This document shows positions 37,685 to 48,790 of a stretch of DNA of 64,000 bases, in pieces. Under the pieces are notes generated by a model. The model did no database searches, was not told the origin of the DNA, and worked only from the letters and a program-made list of their open reading frames with translations. The translations under genes and the position numbers were made by a program. Positions within the stretch are counted from its first letter, which is position 1. Each line of letters starts with the position of its first letter. The stretch is from Siphlonurus alternatus (lineage: Eukaryota; Arthropoda; Insecta; Ephemeroptera; Siphlonuridae), in NCBI GenBank assembly GCA_949825025.1, contig OX463778.1, forward strand, positions 30,077,969 through 30,141,968, written 5' to 3'.

Positions 37685-37710
37685 CCCGGGATGTCCATGT
37701 GGTCACTGGG
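37683..37710 (-). repeat. Right terminal inverted repeat of the giant element
   Basis: Ends CATGTGGTCACTGGG, the complement of the left end at 11093-11121. Confidence 0.75.
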
Positions 37711-38344
37711 CGGGTCCAGCTCTCTTTGAGCAACGTCGGGTGCCATTTCGCGATTTGAAATCCTGCCTCCGTTCGAGGGGCGTGTTCGCGAGAATGACGT
37801 CGCGACACCTTTCCATCGCGATTTTAATACTTTTCGTACTTACTCGATTGAAACGCTCCGTTTCCCGAGCTGACGGTGCGGTCGACGGGAAAAAAGTTAG
37901 GTCGTGGCATTCAGACGCGCCCACATACGGACGGATCTACATGATGTTGACAGCCATGACAGGGCGTAATGCCGCGTCGTCGCTAGGTCTACGTCTCACT
38001 CGCTTTATCCGAGAGGCGGAAACGAGACTCTCGATAGAGACTTCCTGGGGGAGTCTCGTGGCGGTCCGACACAGAGGGTGCACTATTTATTATACATTCT
38101 GGAAGGTTCCGGGGCGGTACGATAAAAGGCCGCCAGGTGGCAGCACGGCTCGGAAAATCACCAGATATAGTGGCGATCGCCGTCGAAATACTTCTACACT
38201 AAGTTCACAGATGGCGCGCAAATCCATTTTAATGACACGTGCAATTTTTGGTCACCACCACGTCGTCGCGACTCTCCTTCTCAAAAAGAAAATAAAAACA
38301 AAACAAAAAAAAAAAAGGCCGGCGACCACCCGCACCCCTAGTAA
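37711..38344 (+). repeat. GC-rich tandem unit U3, right half
   Basis: Continues the unit split at 11092. Holds an intact HSE (38097-38110) and a CTCF-like motif in the CCGCC form (38130-38143). Confidence 0.9.
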
Positions 38345-39904
38345 CCCTTAGTTAAGCGGCACTTTTCGCGCGTAGGGATCCTCGTAAGAAACGCCCGCGA
38401 GATTTTCTTTTCGCGTGGCAGAGGTGTTCCCGTCCGGAATCGACCCGGGAGACGGGGGCGCGGGGTGGGGGGCCTCCCGAGGTTTCCGGAACCGCCTCCC
38501 TAAAATCGAGTTTCCGTTCGGGAGGGGCGCCGGAGGGCGAGAGAGGGCGGAAATCTCGAGCCGGGGACGAGATTTCGGGGAAGTTGCGGGCCTCCGGGGG
38601 CCCTCCCCGGCGTCCGTCCTCGGCGCCGCGGGAGGAGCGGACCGGTCCTCTCGGAGGTTCATGAAGCCCTTTTTCCACTTTCGTCCCTCCTCCGACGGGG
38701 TGGGGGCGAGACCGCCCTCGACCCCGCGGGACGGTGCGGCGTCTATCGGACCTCGCGGTTCTCGTGGCACGCGACCGGCGGCCCGCCGACGCGCCTCGAG
38801 ACGAAGCGACCGATCCGTCGCGTCTCTCGCGCCTCTTGCCGCGAACGCGCGTCCCGTCGGGGGGTCGTTCGGGGCGGGGGAACCGCGGAAACTTTATCAT
38901 CGGGGTCGCCCCCGACGTTTGCTAACTCGTCCGGGCACGAGAGTAGGTTAGGTCCGACATTGGTCGATTGACACGGCCGATCGAGCGGACCACAAATGAA
39001 CAGAGAGCTTTTTTCGAAAGCGGGCCTGCTTTCCATCAACGGGGACGTCAAAGTCGGGCCCACCTCTCTTTGAGCAACTTCGGGTGCCATTTCGCGATTT
39101 GAAATCCTACCTCCGTTCGAGGGGCGTGTTCGCGAGAATGACGTCGCGACACCTTTCCATCGCGATTTTAATACTTTTCGTACTTACTCGATTGAAACGC
39201 TCCGTTTCCCGAGCTGACCGTGCGGTCGACGGGAAAAAAGTTAGGTCGTGGCATTCAGACGCGCTCACATACGGATGGATCTACATGACGTTGACAGCCA
39301 TGACAGGGCGTAATGCCGCGTCGTCGCTAGGTCTACGTCTCACTCGCTTCATCTGAGAGGTGGAAACGGGACTCTCGATAGAGACTTCCTGGGGGAGTCT
39401 CGTGCCGGTCCGACACAAGCGGTGCACTATTTATTATACATTCTGGAAGGTTCCGGGGCGGTACGAGAAAAGGCCACCAGGTTGTTACCTAAATAGAAAG
39501 GCTAACTGGTTAGTAGCAAACGTTTATAACGCTACTGCTTGACTAACGTGACTGAGGGAACCATGCGACCTTATTACCGCAGGCCCTCGGGTTCGCCAGC
39601 GCCACACTCTCGTCCGCTACGATGGCTCGTACATGCCTAGCCCTGAAATGACCCGTACAGTAGGTCGCTAAAATGTAGGGTGGCAAACTAGCAATTAACC
39701 CTCCTACGATATTAGGCCTCATTGACGAGATAAGGGACAGGATTATAAACATAGGCACAATTAAAGATTGCAAAATCAGGTAAAATCGTTCCATATATTG
39801 AATAATTGATTTAGATACAGTAAGATAGCCGAAAAGATTGGTCGAAGTTAATTAACGGAACCTGATATTGAATAGTGAATAAAAATATGATTGTTAACAG
39901 ATGG

Positions 39905-39990
39905 TGACGTCATGAAACATAAAGCAAGACAATAATGACATGATCAAATATTACGTCGACATGACGTCATGACTTTTGTATGTGACGTCA
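39905..39990. promoter_or_regulatory. Three perfect cAMP-response elements in the LTR
   Basis: TGACGTCA at 39905-39912, 39962-39969 and 39983-39990, the exact CREB/ATF palindrome. They lie about 100-180 bp upstream of the TATA-like motif at 40088, as in an LTR U3 enhancer. Confidence 0.5.
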
Positions 39991-40810
39991 CCCGTTGGAA
40001 TGTGGCTGAAGGCCCAAAGTCAAAATGTTATGATTGAATTTATCCCCGTTAAAATACATAGTAAACCCTCCAAAACTCAAGACAACAAATAAAAGGCTGG
40101 CCAGCACGTATACTCAATGACAATAATATGATGAAACGTCGTTCGCCGGTCGCTGCATGTCACGACACGCGTACGCGCACCATACGCGTACGCTGGGACT
40201 TCTCGTTGGCGGACGTCTTCATCGACGAACAGGGTTGGAAATTAGACGGGAGGGTGGAAGGAAGATAAGGATATCAGGCAGGGTAGGTGGGTTAGAACGT
40301 AGTTACAGTGGTGGACGTGTAGACGACATCAGGCGTTAGGTGAGGCGTTGGCCACGACTGTGCACGATGCATACAGGCCCAAATCCGACGAACGCCGCAT
40401 GACCACTGTCCCAACATTTGAGGCAGTGGACCACAAAAGCCTGCAGCAACCCCTAACGACGGTCAGCCAACTACAACAATGGCTATCCCGTGGCCAGGGT
40501 TTTGCAAGCCGCACGCACTCACAAAACCGGTACAATTTTTACATCACCAAAACTGTAAGATACGTCCGAGCAGGCCGGTAGATAGACTCAGACTGACTCA
40601 ATCACGAGCTTACTGCCCCGTGATTGGCCGAAACGATGACGCGTGATCCTAGCCTGCATGCCAGTGACCACCGTAGGAGACAAAATGTACTGGGAGAATT
40701 TCTGTTATCCCAGACGGCGAAAAATTTAACAAACATAGACGAAACTTGACAGACAGTCACACAAAATGTCTTATGACATGTGACCTAAACACGAGTATAA
40801 CATTTTATAC

Positions 40811-40840
40811 TTGTTACGGTCCGAAATAAACCGTAACAAG
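40811..40840 (+). terminator. Poly(A)-signal hairpin at the LTR 3' end
   Basis: CTTGTTACGG pairs perfectly with CCGTAACAAG around a loop containing AATAAA. The right arm overlaps the LTR end and target duplication. Confidence 0.5.
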
Positions 40841-41045
40841 GTGGCAGCACGGCTCGGAAAATCACCAGATATAGTGGCGATCGCCGTCGAAATACTTCTA
40901 CACTGGGTTCACAGATGGCGCGCAAATCCATCTATATGACACGTGCAAATTTTGGCCACCACCGCGTCGTCGCGACTCTCCTTCTCAAAAAGAAAAGAAA
41001 AAAAAAGGAAAAAAAAGGCCAGCGACCACCCCGCACCCCTAGTAA

Positions 41046-42389
41046 CCCTTAGTTAAGCGGCACTTTTCGCGCGTAGGGATCCTCGTAAGAAACGCCCGCG
41101 AGATTTTCTTTTCGCGTGGCAGAGGTGTTCCCGTCCGGAATCGACCCGGGAGACGGGGGCGCGGGGTGGCGGGCCTCCCGAGGTTTCCGGAACCGCCTCC
41201 CTAAAATCGAGTTTCCGTTCGGGAGGGGCGCCGGAGGGCGAGAGAGGGCGGAAATCTCGAGCCGGGGACGGGATTTCGGGGAAGTTGCGGGCCTCCGGGG
41301 GCCCTCCCCGGCGTCCGTCCTCGGCGCCGCGGGAGGGGCGGACCGGTCCTCTCGGAGGTTCATGAAGCCCTTTTTCCACTTTCGTCCCTCCTCCGACGGG
41401 GCGGAGGCGAGACCGCCCCCGACCCCGCGGGACGGAGCGGCGTCTGTCGGCCCTCGCGGTTCTCGTGGTACGCGACCGGCGGCCCGCCGACGCGCCTCGA
41501 GACGAAGCGACCGATCCGTCGCGTCTCTCGCGCGTCTCGCCGCGAACGCGCGTCCCGTCGGGGGGTCGCTCGGGGCGGAGGAACCGCGGAAACTTTATCA
41601 TCGGGGTCGCCCCCGACGTTTGCTAACTCATCTGGGCACGAGAGTAGGTTAGGTCCGACATCGGTCGATTGACACGGCCGATCGAGCGGACCACAAATGA
41701 ACAGAGAGCTTTTTTCGAAAGCGGGCCTGCTTTCCGTCAACGGGGACGTCAAAGTCGGGTCCAGCTCTCTTTGAGCAACGTCGGGTGCCATTTCGCGATT
41801 TGAAATCCTGCCTCCGTTCGAGGGGCGTGTTCGCGAGAATGACGTCGCGACACCTTTCCATTGCGATTTTAATACTTTTCGTACTTACTCGATTGAAATG
41901 CTCCGTTTCCCGAGCTGATCGTGCGGTCGACGGGAAAAAAGTTAGGTCGTGGCATTCAGACGCGCCCACATACGGACGGATCTACATGACGTTGACAGCC
42001 ATGACAGGGCGTAATGCCGCGTCGTCTCTAGGTCTACGTCTCACTCGCTTCATCCGAGAGGCGGAAGCGTGACTCTCGATAGAGACTTCCTGGGGGAGTC
42101 TCGTGCCGGTCCGACACAAGGGTGCACTATTTATCATACATTCTGGAAGGTTCCGGGGCGGTACGAGAAAAGGCCACCATCAGGTGGCAGCACGGCTCGG
42201 AGAATCACCAGATATAGTGGTGATCGCCGTCGAAATACTTCTACATTAAGTTCACAGATGGCGCGCAAATCCATTTTTATGACACGTGCAATTTTTGGTC
42301 ACCACCACGTCGTCGCGACTCTCCTTCTCAAAAAGAAAATAAAAAAAAAAAAAAAAAAGGCTGGCGACCACCCGCACCCCTAGTAATAA
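41046..42389 (+). repeat. GC-rich tandem unit U5
   Basis: 1344 bp. The HSE is intact. The CTCF-like motif has a small insertion (CCACCATCAGGTGGCAG), which breaks the core spacing. Confidence 0.95.
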
Positions 42390-43724
42390 CCCTTAGTTAA
42401 GCGGCACTTTTCGCGCGTAGGGATCCTCGTAAGAAACGCCCGCGAGATTTTCTTTTCGCGTGGCAGAGGTGTTCCCGTCCGGAATCGACCCGGGAGACGG
42501 GGGCGCGGGGTGGGGGGCCTCCCGAGGTTTCCGGAACCGCCTCCCTAAAATCGAGTTTCCGTTCGGGAGGGGCGCCGGAGGGCGAGAGAGGGCGAAAATC
42601 TCGAGCCGGGGACGAGATTTCGGGGAAGTTGCGGGCCTCCGGGGGCCCTCCCCGGCGTCCGTCCTCGGCGCCGCGGGAGGGGCGGACCGGTCCTCTCGGA
42701 GGTTCATGAAGCCCTTTTCCCACTTTCGTCCCTCCTCCGACGGGGCGGGGGCGAGACCGCCCCCGACCCCGCGGGACGGTGCGGCGTCTATCAGACCTCG
42801 CGGTTCTCGTGGCACGCGACCGGCGGCCCGCCGACGCGCCTCGAGACGAAGCGACCGATCCGTCGCGTCTCTCGCGCCTCTCGCCGCGAACGCGCGTCCC
42901 GTCGGGGGGTCGCTCGGGGCGGGGGAACCACGGAAACTTTATCATCGGGGTCGCCCCCGACGTTTGCTAACTTATCCGGGCACGAGAGTAGGTTAGGTCC
43001 GACATCGGTCGATTGACACGGCCGATCGAGCGGGCCACAAATGAACAGAGAGCATTTTTCGAAAGCGGGCCTGCTTTCCGTCAACGGGGACGTCAAAGTC
43101 GGGTCCAGCTCTCTTTGAGCAACGTCGGGTGCCATTTCGCGATTTGAAATCCTGCCTCCGTTCGAGGGGCGTGTTCGCGAGAATGACGTCGCGACACCTT
43201 TCCATCGCGATTTTAATACTTTTCGTACTTACTCGATTGAAACGCTCCGTTTCCCGAGCTGACCGTGCGGTCGACGGGAAAAAAGTTAGGTCGTGGCATT
43301 CAGACGCGCCCACATACGGACGGATCTACATGACGTTGACAGCCAGGACAGGGCGTAATGCCGCGTCGTCGCTAGGTCTACGTCTCACTCGCTTTATCCG
43401 AGAGGCGGAAACGGGACTCTCGATAGAGACTTCCTGGGGGAGTCTCGTGGCGGTCCGACACAAGGGTGCACTATTTATTATACATTCTGGAAGGTTCCGG
43501 GGCGGTACGATAAAAGGCCGCCAGGTGGCAGCACGGCTCGGAAAATCACCAGATATAGTGGCGATCGCCGTCGAAATACTTCTACACTAAGTTCACAGAT
43601 GGCGCGCAAATCCATTTATATGACACGTGCAATTTTTGGCCACCACCGCGTCGTCGCGACTCTCCTTCTCAAAAAGAAAAAAAAAAAAAAAAAAGGACCG
43701 GCGACCACCCCGCACCCCTAGTAA
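42390..43724 (+). repeat. GC-rich tandem unit U6
   Basis: 1335 bp. HSE at 43485-43498 and CTCF-like motif (CCGCC form) at 43518-43531. Confidence 0.95.
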
Positions 43725-45069
43725 CCCTTAGTTAAGCGGCACTTTTCGCGCGTAGGGATCCTCGTAAGAAACGCCCGCGAGATTTTCTTTTCGCGTGGCA
43801 GAGGTGTTCCCGTCCGGAATCGACCCGGGAGACGGGGGCGCGGGGTGGGGGGCCTCCCGAGGTTTCCGGAACCGCCTCCCTAAAATCGAGTTTCCGTTCG
43901 GGAGGGGCGCCGGAGGGCGAGAGAGGGCGGAAATCTCGAGCCGGGGACGAGATTTCGGGGAAGTTGCGGGCCTCCGGGGGCCCTCCCCGGCGTCCGTCCT
44001 CGGCGCAGCGGGAGGGGCGGACCGGTCCTCTCGGAGGTTCATGAAGCCCTTTTTCCACTTTCGCCCCTCCTCCGACGGGGCGGGGGCGAGACCGCCCCCG
44101 ACCCCGCGGGACGGTGCGGCGTCTATCGGACCTCGCGGTTCTCGTGGCACGCGACCGGCGGCCCGCCGACGCGCCTCGAGACGAAGCGACCGATCCGTCG
44201 CGTCTCTCGCGCGTCTCGCCGCGAACGCGCGTCCCGTCGGGGGGTCGCTCGGGGCGGGGGAACCGCGGAAACTTTATCATCGGGGTCGCCCCCGACGTTT
44301 GTTAACTCGTCCGGGCACGAGAGTAGGTTAGGTCCGACATCGGTCGATTGACACGGCCGATCGAGCGGACCACAAATGTACAGAGAGCTTTTTTCGAAAG
44401 CGGGCCTGCTTTCCGTCAACGGGGACGTCAAAGTCGGGCCCACCTCTCTTTGAGCAACGTCGGGTGCCATTTCGCGATTTGAAATCCTGCCTCCGTTCGA
44501 GGGGCGTGTTCGCGAGAATGACGTCGCGACACCTTTCCATCGCGATTTTAATACTTTTCGTACTTACTCGATTGAAACGCTCCGGTTCCCGAGCTGACCG
44601 TGCGGTCGACGGGAAAAAAGTTAGGTCGTGGCATTCAGACGCGCCCACATACGGACGGATCTACACGACGTTGACAGCCATGACAGGGCGTAATGCCGCG
44701 TCGTCGCTAGGTCTACGTCTCACTCGCTTCATCCGAGAGGCGGAAGCGGGACTCTCGATAGAGACTTCCTGGGGGAGTCTCGTGCCGGTCCGACACAAGG
44801 GTGCACTATTTATCATACATTCTGGAAGGTTCCGGGGCGGTACGAGAAAAGGCCACCAGGTGGCAGCACGGCTCGGAGAATCACCAGATATAGTGGCGAT
44901 CGCCGTCGAAATACTTCTACACTAAGTTCACAGATGGCGCGCAAATCCATTTTTATGACACGTGCAATTTTTGGCCACCACCACGTCGTCGCGACTCTCC
45001 TTCTCAAAAAGAAAATTAAAAAAAAAAACAAAAAAAAAAAAGGCCGGCGACCACCCGCACCCCTAGTAA
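43725..45069 (+). repeat. GC-rich tandem unit U7
   Basis: 1345 bp. HSE at 44820-44833 and an exact CTCF-like motif at 44853-44866. Confidence 0.95.
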
Positions 45070-46406
45070 CCCTTAGTTAAGCGGCACTTTTCGCGCGTAG
45101 GGATCCTCGTAAGAAACGCCCGCGACATTTTCTTTTCGCGTGGCAGAGGTGTTCCCGTCCGGAATCGACCCGGGAGACGGGGGCGCGGGGTGGGGGGCCT
45201 CCCGAGGTTTCCGGGAACGCCTCCCTAAAATCGAGTTTCCGTTCGGGAGGGGCGCCGGAGGGCGAGAGAGGGCGGAAATCTCGAGCCGGGGACGAGATTT
45301 CGGGGAAGTTGCGGGCCTCCGGGGGCCCTCCCCGGCGTCCGTCCTCGGCGCCGCGGGAGGGGCGGACCGGTCCTCTCGGAGGTTCATGAAGCCCTTTTTC
45401 CACTTTCGCCCCTCCTCCGACGGGGCGGGGGCGAGACCGCCCCCGACCCCGCGGGACGGTGCGGCGTCTATCGGACCTCGCGGTTCTCGTGGCACGCGAC
45501 CGGCGGCCCGCCGACGCGCCTCGAGACGAAGCGACCGATCCGTCGCATCTCTCGCGCCTCTCGCCGCGAACGCGCGTCCCGTCGGGGGGTCGCTCGGGGC
45601 GGGGGAACCGCGGAAACTTTATCATCGGGGTCGCCCCCGACGTTTGCTAACTCATCCGGGCACGAGAGTAGGTTAGGTCCGACATCGGTCGATTGACACG
45701 GCCGATCGAGCGGACCACAAGTGAACAGAGAGCTTTTTTCGAAAGCGGGGCTGCTTTCCGTCAACGAGGACGTCAAAGTCGGGCCCACCTCTCTTTGAGC
45801 AACGTCGGGTGCCATTTCGCGATTTGAAATCCTGCCTCCGTTCGAGGGGCGTGTTCGCGAGAATGACGTCGCGACACCTTTCCATCGCGATTTTAATACT
45901 TTTCGTACTTACTCGATTGAAACGCTCCGTTTCCCGAGCTGACCGTGCGGTCGACGGGAAAAAAGTTGGGTCGTGGCATTCAGACGCGCCCACATACGGA
46001 CGGATCTACATGACGTTGACAGCCATGACAGGGCGTAATGACGCGTCGTCGCTAGGTCTACGTCTCACTCGCTTCATCCGAGAGGCGGAAACGGGACTTT
46101 CGATAGAGACTTCCTGGGGGAGTCTCGTGCCGGTCCGACACAAGCGGTGCACTATTTATTATACATTCTGGAAGGTTCCGGGGCGGTACGAGAAAAGGCC
46201 GCCAGGTGGCAGCACGGCTCGGAAAATCACCAGATATAGTGGCGATCGCCGTTGAAATACTTCTACACTGAGTTCACAGATGGCGCGCAAATCCATCTAT
46301 ATGACACGTGCAATTTTTGGCCACCACCGCGTCGTCGCGACTCTCCTTCTCAAAAAGAGGAGAGAAAAAAAAAAAAAAAAGGACCGGCGACCACCCGCAC
46401 CCCTAG
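45070..46406 (+). repeat. GC-rich tandem unit U8, last of the array
   Basis: 1337 bp. HSE at 46166-46179 and CTCF-like motif (CCGCC form) at 46199-46212. The array ends cleanly at CCCCTAG. Confidence 0.95.
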
Positions 46407-47059
46407 TCCTTATTATTAAACATCACTTTCGGGACCCCAAAATTAACCAGCGTTTTCCTATGCTGGGACGCACTTCCTTTGGGCGAGCGTCTGGGTTCGT
46501 CGGAACCCGACGAAACTTTTCCTGGGGGTTCCCGGGGGTGGCTGCCGTAACCGGGAAAATAATAAAAAATCCACGTCCGGGGAGGGACTGGGGGTGAATT
46601 TTTTTATCTAGATTTTTGGGGTTTTTCGGCCTCCGAGCTCTTCCGGTGCCCTGCGCTGGCCTTGGCCGGTGGAGGTCTTTGCCCGGTGAACTTTTGTTGC
46701 TGCCGAGTCGTGTTCGGTTCCGGACACCGGACACCCTTTCGGCAGCGCACGCCGCCCGTGCGGTTACGTTTGGAAATTTGGGCTCTTCGGTGTCGTGTGG
46801 TCTGTGTTTCGAATCACCGTGTGTTCGAGTGTTGGTGCGTGGTGTGTTGTCGTGGCCGTGTAGTGAGGACGTCATGCTATTGCGACGTATTACGTGTCAC
46901 TTTGATGTGTTATGGCCCTCTATCATGCACTTTGAATCACAAATGTGGACATTGTGGACACGGGGTGACCTTGTGCCGCGTGACTCCACGGCTAGGGTAT
47001 CTCCTCCCTGAGTTCATCTTTTCGTTGCTTTCGATTTGTGTTTTCTGATACGTAGACAT
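46407..47059. other. GC-rich single-copy stretch beside the array
   Basis: About 650 bp of GC-rich sequence not matching the array unit. Overlapping open frames exist on both strands (for example 46616-47011 plus and 46423-46875 minus), but none has a recognisable domain. It could be the edge of another retroelement or the flank of the array's source locus. Confidence 0.4.
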
Positions 47060-47340
47060 GTAACGCACAACGTACTAGTGCTACTTTTTCCATTTTTTAT
47101 ACATACAGTGTTTCCTGCCATTGGAAGGTTTATGGTTACCAACTTCAACAGCTTCTTTGTCGTTCAAGTTTGAATGTTGGTGGAAAAATGCAAGTCTACC
47201 ATTGGTAGAAAGAGTTCTGCTAACTGGGATTGACTGAAGCTTTTGCATATCGTCAATGCTTTGAAATTATTATACTTTATTAACTTTCTTTGTGCGACTG
47301 CTGCCATCCCATTGGCTGCTTCTGTTTAGAGGCAACATTG
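47060..47340. other. Non-coding sequence
   Basis: Moderately AT-rich, no gene or repeat that I can support. Confidence 0.4.
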
Positions 47341-47389
47341 CAAAAGGGGATCTGACTGCTCAGTGCAGTGATGTGAAATTCGCGCGAAG

Positions 47390-47486
47390 ATTGGTCCGCG
47401 AAAATGCGCATGCGAATATCCGCGCAAGTGCGCGCATATGTGCGTAAGATAGTTTCAAGATGGTGGCTGCCCGCAAATGTAATCAC
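47390..47486 (+). CDS. Candidate promoter and first coding exon
   Basis: A CpG-rich patch with GCGCATGCG (NRF-1-like, 47406-47414) and repeated GCGC leads to CAAGATGGTGGC, a YY1-like start context. ATG at 47460 gives MVAARKCNH, then a consensus donor GTAAGC at 47487 (phase 0). This is the layout of a TATA-less housekeeping promoter. The next phase-compatible exon seen is at 49119, but others may lie between or the two may be unrelated. Confidence 0.4.
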
Positions 47487-47594
47487 GTAAGCACAGATAT
47501 TGTAGACATTCAGAAGTTCGATATTTTTCCCATATAGATGGAGATGCCATATATGGTAGCACATTCCAAGCAAACTACTTTCAGGTGTGACTTA

Positions 47595-47965
47595 ATTAAT
47601 ATAACTTTATATAAAATTGATTATTTTCGTAAATAATGCTCGGATTTACTCCCAATTAGGTCTAGGGGGGGTTATAAAATTAAGGTGCAAGTAATGCGGG
47701 TTGCATACTTTCAGGGGCATGTAGGTTGTGGTTGCATACTTTCAGGGGAAGTTTGGTTGGGTTGCATACTTTCAGGGGTATGTAAGTGAAGGTTGCCTAC
47801 CTTTAGGGGTAACTTTTATAATAACTTTATATAAAAACGAATTTTTTCGTAAATAATGCTCGGATCATCTCCCAATTAGGTCTAGGGGGTTATCAAATTA
47901 AGGTGTAATTAATGCGGGTTGCATACTTTCAGGGGCATGTAGGTTGTGGTTGCCTACTTTCAGGG
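47595..47965. repeat. Two-copy tandem repeat with GGTTGCATACTTTCAGGGG motifs
   Basis: A segment with TTCGTAAATAATGCTCGGAT and CCCAATTAGGTCTAGG occurs near 47622 and 47848. Short GGTTGC(A)TACTTTCAGGGG units repeat within it. Confidence 0.75.
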
Positions 47966-48430
47966 GTAATTTGCGTTCGGTACATCATAGCATTACGAGG
48001 TTTAATTACAACTGGCCACTTCTTTGTGTTGAAGATGGGCAGTGTCCGGAGTAAGCCCATTGCCTTGCTCGCTCGAACACGACCGGACGCTAAGAAAATA
48101 ATTAACTCGAATCTCCCCAAACTCCTTAAAAAAATTATTAAATAAAATAAAATAAAATAAAATAAATAATAATAAAATAATAGGGGCCTAACAACTGCGT
48201 CTGACTCCTTAAAAAAATTATTAAATAAAATGAAATAAATAATAATAAAATAGTAGGGGTCTAACAACTGCGTCTGAGTCGTTATCTGAGCCTGTTCATC
48301 TTCGCTAATTTAAAACACTATAATATCTGTCAACCTATGGCTGAGAGATTTTTGGAAGTGCATCACTGCACTGGGTGGAAAGCAAGATGAATTTATCCCA
48401 GGGAGGGAGCGGCGTATTTTTATACTTGAA
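47966..48430. other. Non-coding sequence with AAATAAAAT low-complexity tracts
   Basis: Two similar tracts (about 48120-48200 and 48205-48275), each ending AGGGGYCTAACAACTGCGTCTG, look like duplicated retroposon tails. No gene. Confidence 0.45.
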
Positions 48431-48433
48431 ATG

Positions 48434-48502
48434 TTCACCCATCCAAGTATTAACCACGCTTGACGTAGCCTGATGACTTCAGTGATCTAACGAGAACCGG
48501 TC
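48434..48502 (-). pseudogene. 5S rRNA-derived repeat fragment
   Basis: The minus strand carries the 5S internal control region in degraded form: CACCCATCCAAGTATTAACC, then GATGACTTC, GTGATC and ACGAGAACCGG on plus correspond in order to conserved 5S segments. It is too diverged to be a working 5S gene. 5S-derived SINEs or pseudogenes are known in many animals. Confidence 0.6.
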
Positions 48503-48534
48503 AATGCATAACGCCACGCTCCACCTCTACTCTG

Positions 48535-48790
48535 AATTACTCTGAATTTTTTCAGATTTTTATGAGTCCTGCAACTATTTCTAAATAATTATAGAACGTT
48601 CTGTAATTTAAGTTGGCACCCCTGAATCGTTAATAAAAAGGATAGGACAGAGATGCCTGTTGACGCTTCCAGAGGGCGTGGCAGCACATTTAATAATTAT
48701 TTAAAAATAGTTCTGGGTTTCAAAAAAATCTGGAAAAAATCAGAGTAGCATAATTTGGTACCTTCAATTCATTTCTGTAATAAAAAAAAT
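48535..48790. mobile_element. Diverged foldback MITE related to the GGAGTATC family
   Basis: Inverted segments (TCAGATTTTTATGAG on the left; AAAAATCAGAGTAGCATAAT on the right) flank an A/T-rich centre and echo the elements at 3926 and 61748. Confidence 0.5.

Larger units (their letters stand above)
11093..37710. mobile_element. 26.6-kb satellite-armed giant transposon-like insertion
   Basis: Both junctions fall at the same point of the GC-rich unit. Ends are inverted repeats of 28-29 bp beginning CCCAGTGACCACATGGAC, with one mismatch and one indel between them. A CG dinucleotide flanks both sides (11091-11092 and 37711-37712), either a 2-bp target duplication or chance. A second 41-bp inverted repeat lies inside (12274-12314 / 37644-37684). 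In order the element holds: GGACRTCCC-rich left subterminal region, forward 161-bp satellite, a core with a decayed ORF, local repeats, two foldback elements and a C48 protease relic, then reverse satellite and right end. No complete transposase is seen, so it looks non-autonomous. Ulp1-type proteases are known from large eukaryotic DNA transposons such as KDZ/Zisupton and some MULEs. I cannot assign the superfamily. Confidence 0.65.
39479..40842. mobile_element. Solo LTR, 1356 bp, with AGGT target duplication
   Basis: The LTR spans 39483-40838, begins TGTTACC and ends CGTAACA (canonical TG...CA), flanked by AGGT at 39479-39482 and 40839-40842. The unit reads CCACCAGGTGGCAG without it. Internally it has three perfect CREs, a TATA-like AATAAAAGG at 40088 and an AATAAA at its 3' end within a hairpin. 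A 4-bp duplication fits Ty3- or BEL-type LTR retrotransposons. Open frames in it are short and unsupported. No internal region or second LTR, hence solo. A non-autonomous DNA element is the less likely alternative. Confidence 0.7.
38345..41045 (+). repeat. GC-rich tandem unit U4, interrupted by a solo LTR
   Basis: 1341 bp of unit once the LTR and one target duplication are removed. The insertion lies inside the CTCF-like motif (CCACCAGG / TGGCAG). The HSE upstream (about 39440-39453) is intact. Confidence 0.9.

Noticed and set aside
11093..37710. Polinton/Maverick identity for the giant element
   Set aside because: Size and inverted ends would fit, but no polymerase B, integrase or capsid-type sequence is seen, the protease is Ulp1-like, and no 6-bp target duplication is present.
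37503..38351. 282-codon frame running from the giant element into the GC-rich unit
   Set aside because: It crosses the insertion junction, so it joins unrelated sequences. The part shared with other units is broken in those copies.
40348..40581. 77-codon frame in the solo LTR
   Set aside because: LTRs rarely code and no family resemblance is seen. Overlapping frames on the other strand are equally open.
46423..47048. Overlapping frames of 105-150 codons beside the array
   Set aside because: Open in several frames on both strands of a GC-rich stretch, with no motif I can support. A zinc-knuckle-like CGHCGHG string has the wrong spacing.
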